11,546 bases of DNA, taken from assembly GCA_017432405.1 (NCBI GenBank), contig JAFRJF010000090.1:1-11546 (forward strand). Direction: 5' to 3'. The DNA comes from Clostridia bacterium. GTDB lineage: Bacteria; Bacillota_A; Clostridia; Christensenellales; Aristaeellaceae. The notes under the pieces were generated by a model, which saw only the letters and a list, made by a program, of their open reading frames with translations, searched no databases and was not told where the DNA came from. Made by a program: the position numbers and the translations under genes. Within the stretch, counting starts at the first letter, position 1. Every line of letters starts with the position of its first letter. Below, one piece after another: positions 6,528 to 11,546 of the stretch.

Positions 6528-7475
6528 TTAGCCCTTCACGGCGCCGACGGTCAGGCCCTTGACGAAGTACTTCTGGAAGAAGGGGTAGGCCAGTATGATC
6601 GGGCCCACCGTGACCACCGCCATGGCCATGCGGAAGGTCTCCGCCGGCAGGTTCGCCACGTTCACGCCGCCCATTCGGCTGGCGTTTTCCTTGATGAACC
6701 TCAGGTTGTTCATGGTCTGGTAGATCGTGTATTGCAGGTTGTAGTACTGGGCGCTGTCGTTGATCAGCAGGCAGTTGCGGAAGTCGTTCCACACGCCGAT
6801 GGCGCTGAACAGGGCCACCGTCGCGAAACCCGGCAGGGCCAGCGGGGCCACGATCTGCAGAAGGGTGCGCCACTCGCCGCAGCCGTCGATGCGGGCGGAT
6901 TCGATGATCGCCTCGGGCACCGAGGATTGATAGAAGGTCCGCATGATGATGACCCAGTAGGCCGAGAACGACATGGGCAGGAAAAGCGCCCACACCGTGT
7001 CCTTCAGGCCCAGCACCGAACGGGTCATGTTGTAATAGCTGACCATGCCGCCGCCGAACAGCATCGTAAAGAACGAGAAGAACGTGAAGAACTTCTTGTA
7101 CTTGAAGTCCGGGCGGCTCAGCGCATAGGCGTACAGGCCCACGGTGACCACCGAGATCACCGTGCCCGCCAGGGTGGCGATGATCGTGTTCCTGTAGGCG
7201 GTCATGATGATCGAGCCGCCCTTGAACAGGTAGCTGTAAGCGGTGGTGGAGAACTCCAGCGGCCACAGCCGGTAGCCGTGGGTGGTCAGCGCCACCTCGC
7301 TGGTGAACGAGGAGACCAGTATGATCCACAGCGGGAAGATGGTCAGGATGCAGGCCACGATCAGCAGGATGTTGAAGGCCAGGTTCGCGCCACGGGAGAT
7401 CTGGTTCTTCGCCGCGCTGTGGCGCGCTGACTCCTTTTCCGCCCTCTTGAGCTTCTTAACGTCGACAGCAGTCAT
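6528..7475 (-). CDS. Carbohydrate ABC transporter permease, YtcP-type (MalG/UgpE-like)
   Basis: This 315-residue inner-membrane permease forms half of the importer channel. A basic, hydrophilic N-terminus (about 1-28) precedes six predicted helices, the first at about 32-55. The cytoplasmic EAA loop that docks the ATPase is clear at residues 192-215: ESARIDGCGEW, nine further residues, then the closing LP. The C-terminus YFVKGLTVGAVKG is typical of this permease subfamily. The ATG is preceded on the coding strand by GGGAGGAAG (7482-7490) and lies 19 bases after the stop of the LplB-type gene, so the two are translated from one mRNA. No nucleotide-binding protein is encoded nearby. By analogy with MsmX-dependent importers, a shared ATPase encoded elsewhere probably powers it. 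Confidence 0.92.
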   Translation of the reverse strand: MTAVDVKKLKRAEKESARHSAAKNQISRGANLAFNILLIVACILTIFPLWIILVSSFTSEVALTTHGYRLWPLEFSTTAYSYLFKGGSIIMTAYRNTIIATLAGTVISVVTVGLYAYALSRPDFKYKKFFTFFSFFTMLFGGGMVSYYNMTRSVLGLKDTVWALFLPMSFSAYWVIIMRTFYQSSVPEAIIESARIDGCGEWRTLLQIVAPLALPGFATVALFSAIGVWNDFRNCLLINDSAQYYNLQYTIYQTMNNLRFIKENASRMGGVNVANLPAETFRMAMAVVTVGPIILAYPFFQKYFVKGLTVGAVKG

Positions 7476-7494
7476 CTTTCGCTTCCTCCCTTCA

Positions 7495-8469
7495 TCAGAA
7501 CAGCGCCATCTCGGGATGGGACTTGCGCACGATGCCGTTGGTCAGCAGGATCAGCACGAAGCCGACCACCGACTGGAAGAAGGCGCCCGCGCCGGCGTAG
7601 CCGAAGGAGTTGCGCAGGTTGCCCTTCTTCAGCATGTCGTACACGTAGGTGTCGATGGTGCTGGTCACCTGGCGCAGCGTGCCGGAGCCGTTGGGCAGGG
7701 AGTAGAACATGTCGAAGTCGCCGTTGAAGATGCGGCCCACCGCCAGGATCTGCAGCATCACGATGACGGGCATCAGCTGGGGCAGGGTGATGTACTTGAA
7801 CTGCTGCCACTTGGTGGCGCCGTCGATGGCGCCCGCCTCGTACAGCTGCTCGTCAAAGCCGGTCAGCGTGGCCAGGTAGATGATGGAGCCCTGGCCGGTG
7901 TACTTCCACACGTTGGCGATCAGGAAGATCCAGGGCCAGTACTGCTTCTGGCTGTAGAACTTGATGGCGTCCTTGCCCATCATGGCGTTGATCTGGTTGA
8001 AGAAGCCGTTGGCCGCGATCATCGCGTACAGCGCGTACATGACCACGATCCAGCTGACGAAGTAGGGCATGAACAGTATGGTGTGGTAGACCTTCGCGGT
8101 GCGGCGGTTGCGCATCTCGTTGATCAGCACCGCCAGGCCCACCTGCAGCACCACGCCGACCACCATGAACAGCAGGTTGTAGCCCACGGTGTTGCGAATC
8201 AGCATCGGCGCGTCCTTGAGCAGGTAGGTGAAGTTGTTCAGGCCGTTCCACTCGGACTTCACAAGGCTGTTCAGGAAGATGTTCTTGAAGAAGGAGTCCG
8301 CCGTGGGCACCGTCATCTGGTACTTCTTGAACGCCAGTACGATGCCGGGCATCGGCAGATAGCAGAACGCCAGCAGGAACAGCGCCCCGGGCAGAACCAT
8401 CGCGAGGTACGCGCCCTGCCGCTTGCCGGAATCCGCCAGCGTCTTCTGTTTCGGGCTCTTATTGCTCAT
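7495..8469 (-). CDS. Carbohydrate ABC transporter permease, LplB-type (MalF/UgpA-like)
   Basis: This 324-residue membrane permease is the partner of the YtcP-type protein encoded next. The first helix (about 20-48, with FCYLPMPGIVLAFKKY) carries the typical LplB-family ending. The EAA loop is at residues 211-230 (EAGAIDGATKWQQF followed by ITLP). The C-terminal segment has the family GYAGAGAFFQSVVGF region. The start is placed at the ATG ending at 8469. The frame could be extended to a TTG at 8565, but those 32 residues are not family-like and have no ribosome binding site, while GAGGAAAGGCGGG (8478-8490) lies ahead of the ATG. It is first in the operon, about 117 bases downstream of the predicted transcription start, which leaves room for a regulatory leader although none is recognised. 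Confidence 0.92.
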   Translation of the reverse strand: MSNKSPKQKTLADSGKRQGAYLAMVLPGALFLLAFCYLPMPGIVLAFKKYQMTVPTADSFFKNIFLNSLVKSEWNGLNNFTYLLKDAPMLIRNTVGYNLLFMVVGVVLQVGLAVLINEMRNRRTAKVYHTILFMPYFVSWIVVMYALYAMIAANGFFNQINAMMGKDAIKFYSQKQYWPWIFLIANVWKYTGQGSIIYLATLTGFDEQLYEAGAIDGATKWQQFKYITLPQLMPVIVMLQILAVGRIFNGDFDMFYSLPNGSGTLRQVTSTIDTYVYDMLKKGNLRNSFGYAGAGAFFQSVVGFVLILLTNGIVRKSHPEMALF

Positions 8470-8592
8470 TTGGTTATCCCGCCTTTCCTCGAACCCTCTG
8501 TTCGCCCCGAAAGCGCAGCCGCCCCTTTTGTGTGAGAGTTGCTGCACAGCTTCGGCAAAACGCAATCAGAAGATTACATAACACTGCATATT

Positions 8593-8621
8593 ATAATACA
8601 ATAGCCGGGACAAAAAGTCAA
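8593..8621 (-). promoter_or_regulatory. Sigma-A-type promoter of the carbohydrate ABC operon
   Basis: Read on the minus strand, TTGACT (8621-8616) and TATTAT (8598-8593) are separated by exactly 17 bases, close to the TTGACA/TATAAT consensus. An overlapping TATAAT sits three bases further on. AT-rich DNA upstream (8634-8660), including the partial palindrome GTTAATTATAAC (8634-8645), could be an UP element or operator. The site lies between the 693-residue gene and the LplB-type permease gene, as expected for an independent operon promoter. Confidence 0.72.
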
Positions 8622-8695
8622 TACATCGTTTTCGTTAATTATAACTTTTTCATAATTTTTTGGCATTTCCGCACAGATTGGGGGGAAATACTACC

Positions 8696-10777
8696 TCAGT
8701 TGTGCGGTATTTTAAAATCAGCCAAGGGCCTGGGCGTCGTACACCGGACCACGTCCTCCATATTTTTATAATAGAAAGCGACGCAATAGTTCTCCGGATC
8801 ATCTATCCCTTCAATGGCGAGCTGCAGCCGTGCATCGCTCAAAAGCTGCGCCTGCATCGCCTTGTTATCGGCTTCGTCTGCGATCAGCGAGATCAGTGAG
8901 GCTTCGTCTGCGTCTTCGGGGATCATCAAAACGTCCTGAAAGACCAGTCCCCGCATTACGTCGATCGCATCTTTTCCATAGCTCTTAAACCCTGTCAGTT
9001 CAGCCTTGCCCGTCGCAGGATGCCAGACGACGGTAACGCCGCCCACAGCGGATGTCGCGGCCATACCCGGGAATTCTGTCGGCAGGAAATAGAAGGCATT
9101 CTGTATTTCAGTGAAGGCGACCGTCCCGTCTTCATTCCTTGCGATACTGGATACAAGCAGCGGAAGACTCTCCCCCTCCCCGCGGATTACCGGACGCGCG
9201 CAAGGGTACAGCGCCGTGGCAGAGCTTCCGTCATCTGCGACATCCATCTGTCCGACAGCCTCAAAGATCAACCATTGTCTGCCGTTGGCGAAGGATATCT
9301 CGGGCCGGCCATCCGATTCAACGATGGAATTGTCAATGTTCATGTTCGCGAGCTCCGCGTCGCTGCTCACCCGTCGAAGCAGGATGTAATAGCCTTTCGC
9401 AATCCGCTCTCCATTTTGGGGCTCGACCCGCAGCGTTATGTCCCTGCCTGACAGCGCGTTCCCATCGGCCAACACCTCGTCCATGAACAGTGGGCTGAAC
9501 TCCGGTTGCGTCATGGACATGCCCGGTATGACAGAAATATCCTCTTCCGCGCCCACAGCCATCATTCCCGGTTCCAGGCTCACCGTCTCGCCCAAATCGA
9601 TCTCACATCCATCAAAGCAGCGGTATTCCAGCTCCTGCCCTATGCCGTAAATGCAGGCCCGGAAGCTGAGTCGACGGACTTGAGCCCGGTCGGACTTTGC
9701 AGGCTGAACCGACACGTACCGGCGCGCCGACGCCTTCGCCTGCAGGGTCAGGCTGATCCCCTTCTCCACGCGCCATGGATTCTTGTTCAGGAAATAGGAG
9801 CGCACCCGGTTGTTTCTGATCTGCACCGTCTTGTTCACCGTTTGTCCGATAACCGCGCGACGCCCATCCAGCAGGCAATGGCCCAGTTCTATCTGCCTCG
9901 GAACATCGGATTGGTTATCGAAGCCCAGCAGCAGTACAACCTCACTGTCAACCACATACAATCCCTGGAGCGACACCTCACAGCCCTCATCAGAAAACAG
10001 TACCTTCGCAGTATCTTCCCCGATCCCGCCGATCTGACTGCCCGCCTCAACCAGCGCTCGCGGCGGCAGCCTGTCGGAATCTTCGGCGAAGCAATCCAGG
10101 GCGACGTTCATCTCGGCCTCGATCGGAAGCACGTTCAGTTCCCGCACCTTTCCGTCCTCCATCTCCGCTACGGCCATCTGGTAGGATACCTCGTTCAGTG
10201 AGACATCCGGCATGAACCTGGCGATATCACGATGCGTCAAAAAGATATTCACCGCTCGTCTCTCTCCGGGAGCTATCACAGCCATCTCATCGGTACGCCG
10301 ACTCCCGTCCTCCATCGCCACGTTGTACGCATCGACAGGCAGGCCGTTCGCCTTCACGTTCTCCACCATAAAGAAAAGGTCCCTGTCGCCCCCGTTCGTC
10401 AGCACCACGTTGATCAGCACCCTGGCGTTCACTGCATTCTCAGCGGGCCTCAGGAATACCCGGGTCTCGATGGTGGTGCCGTCCTCATCTGAAGCGATTA
10501 ACGACACCGGCAAATCCTCGATATCCTCCACCGCGCTCATCGCCGCGCCCTCTTCATGGAAGATCGCGTCAAGGGAAATCCCTGGCTTCGTCGAAAAGGT
10601 GATGTAATTCCTCTGTGAGCCCCCCTTCCGGAATGCAATCAGCGTTCCGGAGATTTCCAGAAGTGACCCTCCGGCTTCGCCCTTCTCAAACAGCTGCGCG
10701 TCCAGCGGGATGACGACCGGTATCAAAGGCTGCGAGCATCTCACTCGCCGCCAAGCAGTATTAATTCCAACCTTCAT
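8696..10777 (-). CDS. Large protein of unknown function with repeated beta-sandwich-like modules
   Basis: I do not recognise this 693-residue protein. It is acidic, rich in beta-type alternation, and has no obvious catalytic motif, signal peptide or membrane helix. Two segments share a pattern: residues 117-220 (INVVLTNGGDRDLFFMVEN, then ANG, IAPGERRAVNIFL and a helix-like stretch) and 265-350 (VLLLGFDNQSDVPRQIELG, then LLDGRRAV). From memory, this strand-N-x-D-strand-NG-strand layout resembles accessory beta-sandwich modules in hypothetical Firmicutes proteins that usually have an N-terminal zinc ribbon and membrane helix. The ATG at 10777 has no visible ribosome binding site (GAACAGCATTTGTT precedes it), and an in-frame TGA lies just upstream. 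Either translation is weak or the gene has lost its 5' end. An internal ATG at residue 80, after GAAGAGGGCG, is an alternative start. Its 3' end has no clear terminator before the ABC promoter. Confidence 0.7.
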   Translation of the reverse strand: MKVGINTAWRRVRCSQPLIPVVIPLDAQLFEKGEAGGSLLEISGTLIAFRKGGSQRNYITFSTKPGISLDAIFHEEGAAMSAVEDIEDLPVSLIASDEDGTTIETRVFLRPAENAVNARVLINVVLTNGGDRDLFFMVENVKANGLPVDAYNVAMEDGSRRTDEMAVIAPGERRAVNIFLTHRDIARFMPDVSLNEVSYQMAVAEMEDGKVRELNVLPIEAEMNVALDCFAEDSDRLPPRALVEAGSQIGGIGEDTAKVLFSDEGCEVSLQGLYVVDSEVVLLLGFDNQSDVPRQIELGHCLLDGRRAVIGQTVNKTVQIRNNRVRSYFLNKNPWRVEKGISLTLQAKASARRYVSVQPAKSDRAQVRRLSFRACIYGIGQELEYRCFDGCEIDLGETVSLEPGMMAVGAEEDISVIPGMSMTQPEFSPLFMDEVLADGNALSGRDITLRVEPQNGERIAKGYYILLRRVSSDAELANMNIDNSIVESDGRPEISFANGRQWLIFEAVGQMDVADDGSSATALYPCARPVIRGEGESLPLLVSSIARNEDGTVAFTEIQNAFYFLPTEFPGMAATSAVGGVTVVWHPATGKAELTGFKSYGKDAIDVMRGLVFQDVLMIPEDADEASLISLIADEADNKAMQAQLLSDARLQLAIEGIDDPENYCVAFYYKNMEDVVRCTTPRPLADFKIPHN

Positions 10778-10864
10778 AACAAATGCTGTTCACTCAGTTA
10801 ATATAAGTGATAAGGCATATAACCAGTGTCAGTTTACTGAAGGCTGTCGGACTTCTTATCTTTC

Positions 10865-10904
10865 AGAAACCGTCCTTCAAAAGCAGAAACCGTCCTTCAA
10901 AAGC
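10865..10904. repeat. 20-bp perfect tandem duplication
   Basis: AGAAACCGTCCTTCAAAAGC occurs twice head to tail (10865-10884 and 10885-10904), followed by a partial third start (AGAAGCC). It lies between the amidohydrolase and the 693-residue gene and overlaps the downstream side of the predicted terminator. Too few and too short copies for a CRISPR; replication slippage is the likely origin. Confidence 0.85.
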
Positions 10905-10939
10905 AGAAGCCGGAAGGTTTACGTGCTGCCGGGCTTCTG
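10899..10939 (-). terminator. Probable terminator of the amidohydrolase gene
   Basis: On the minus strand CAGAAGCCCGG (10939-10929) pairs with CCGGCTTCTG (10913-10904) with one bulged C and a 15-base loop, followed by CTTTTG. It begins about 57 bases after the amidohydrolase stop. The T-run is short and the loop is long, so the call is moderate. Confidence 0.5.
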
Positions 10940-10996
10940 ACTGCTGAACAATGAACAAGTGGGAGGAACCAGCCTCAAGGGCCGTCCTCGCCAGGG

Positions 10997-11546
10997 TCAA
11001 TTCACCTTCCGTCCGGCAAAATAGACGGTTTCCGGCTTGTTGTGGCTAAAGCCCTCATGCTCCGCCGTGAGCAGGTCGGTCCCGAATACCAGGAAGTCCG
11101 CATCCTTGCCGGCCTCGATGGAGCCCTTCGTCTTTTCAATGCCGAGCTGCTTTGCGCCGTTAATCGTATATCCCAGCAGCATCTCTTCAATTCCCATTCT
11201 CTCATCTTCAGGCGGGAATATATAATCGACCATCTCCATCTCGGGCGCCTTCGACTTTTTGGTAATTTTGCGCGTCATTCCGATTTCCATGCCAAGATAG
11301 GGGTTCCAGGCTGAAAAATCCGCGTATACAATCGTGTCGCTGGACCAGGCCACCAGGGCGCCGCTGTCCCAGACCGATTTGCAGCGATACAGCAATTTAC
11401 CGCGTTCCTCGCCAGGATGCTTCCGGATATAATCCGCTATAAAATCCAGCGCGCCCTGTTTGCCCTCGCAGGTAATCACTTCCCCAAATCCCGTTACGCC
11501 GATCAGATCGTATCCGGCCCCCATGGTTACATGGACATGGCTGTCG
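10997..11546 (-). CDS. YtcJ-like metal-dependent amidohydrolase, C-terminal part
   Basis: The gene runs off the right edge of the window; its frame is open from the TGA at 10997-10999 to base 11545, so the ATG at 11524 need not be the start. The visible 182 residues match the end of YtcJ-type (Amidohydro_3) hydrolases: an HVHV metal-type motif at the edge, DSGALVAWSSD with the conserved metal/catalytic Asp, NPYLGMEIGMTRK, the GYTINGAKQLGI helix, and the closing KGSIEAGKDADFLVFGTDLLT followed by VYFAGRKVN, which forms the small beta-sandwich. Such enzymes hydrolyse amide or related C-N bonds; the substrate is unknown. The segment between HVHV and SSD is about 60 residues, shorter than I expect for the family, and shows no RH-x-x-EH-like His motif. 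It may therefore carry an internal deletion. Codon use looks normal and no stop interrupts it. Confidence 0.8.
   Translation of the reverse strand, partial: DSHVHVTMGAGYDLIGVTGFGEVITCEGKQGALDFIADYIRKHPGEERGKLLYRCKSVWDSGALVAWSSDTIVYADFSAWNPYLGMEIGMTRKITKKSKAPEMEMVDYIFPPEDERMGIEEMLLGYTINGAKQLGIEKTKGSIEAGKDADFLVFGTDLLTAEHEGFSHNKPETVYFAGRKVN

Noticed and set aside
5277..7430. Long open frame on the plus strand across the binding-protein and permease genes (717 codons)
   Set aside because: It spans two genes and the gap between them on the opposite strand, with biased low-complexity composition and no ribosome binding site. It is an artefact of codon bias.
8470..8565. N-terminal extension of the LplB-type permease to a TTG at 8565
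   Set aside because: The extra 32 residues are not family-like and have no ribosome binding site. The ATG at 8469 gives the usual family length.
10865..10913. Direct repeats as a CRISPR array
   Set aside because: There are only two adjacent copies of 20 bases with no spacers and no cas genes nearby. This is a simple tandem duplication.

Overview
The window looks like a chromosomal stretch of a GC-rich member of the Bacillota, probably class Clostridia and probably host-associated or uncultured. The evidence is strong AAGGAGG-type ribosome binding sites, a carbohydrate ABC system of the LplB/YtcP type with a DUF3502-like binding protein and no ATPase gene beside it, and a repeat-rich surface protein with InlB B-repeats, an Fn3-like domain and a bacterial Ig-like domain. 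The lineage is inferred from gene style only; no rRNA or other marker gene is present.

Left part, plus strand. Bases 2-1144 hold the C-terminal end of a surface protein, closed by a clear intrinsic terminator (1175-1211). A new unit follows: a small multi-drug export (COG2426-type) membrane protein (1369-1941), a two-domain class II aldolase/adducin protein whose second domain has lost its metal-site residues (1980-3269), a strong hairpin (3288-3321), and a major facilitator transporter (3350-4528). The aldolase and the MFS transporter may form an uptake-plus-cleavage pair for a sugar or sugar acid, but the substrate cannot be read from the sequence.

Centre. Immediately after the MFS stop codon lies a non-coding 315-bp element (4530-4844). 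It is bounded by 27-bp inverted repeats with one mismatch, and each arm also carries a run of GGCAATA/GGGAATA heptamers. It resembles a MITE or a dispersed structured repeat and is the most unusual object in the window.

Right part, minus strand. A carbohydrate importer operon is read right to left: LplB-type permease (8469-7495), YtcP-type permease (7475-6528), then the solute-binding protein (6443-4944). It has a good sigma-A-type promoter (8593-8621), an intercistronic hairpin ahead of the binding-protein gene, and a 13-bp-stem terminator (4881-4910). The ATPase must come from elsewhere, as with MsmX-type shared ATPases. Upstream on the same strand are a 693-residue protein of unknown function with no visible ribosome binding site or signal peptide (8696-10777), and the C-terminal part of a YtcJ-like metal-dependent amidohydrolase (10997 to the window end). 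A 20-bp tandem duplication and a probable terminator separate these two.

I found no rRNA, tRNA, CRISPR array, transposase or phage gene. I also see no convincing new defence or biosynthetic system. The best leads are the inverted-repeat element, the half-degenerate aldolase and the 693-residue orphan.
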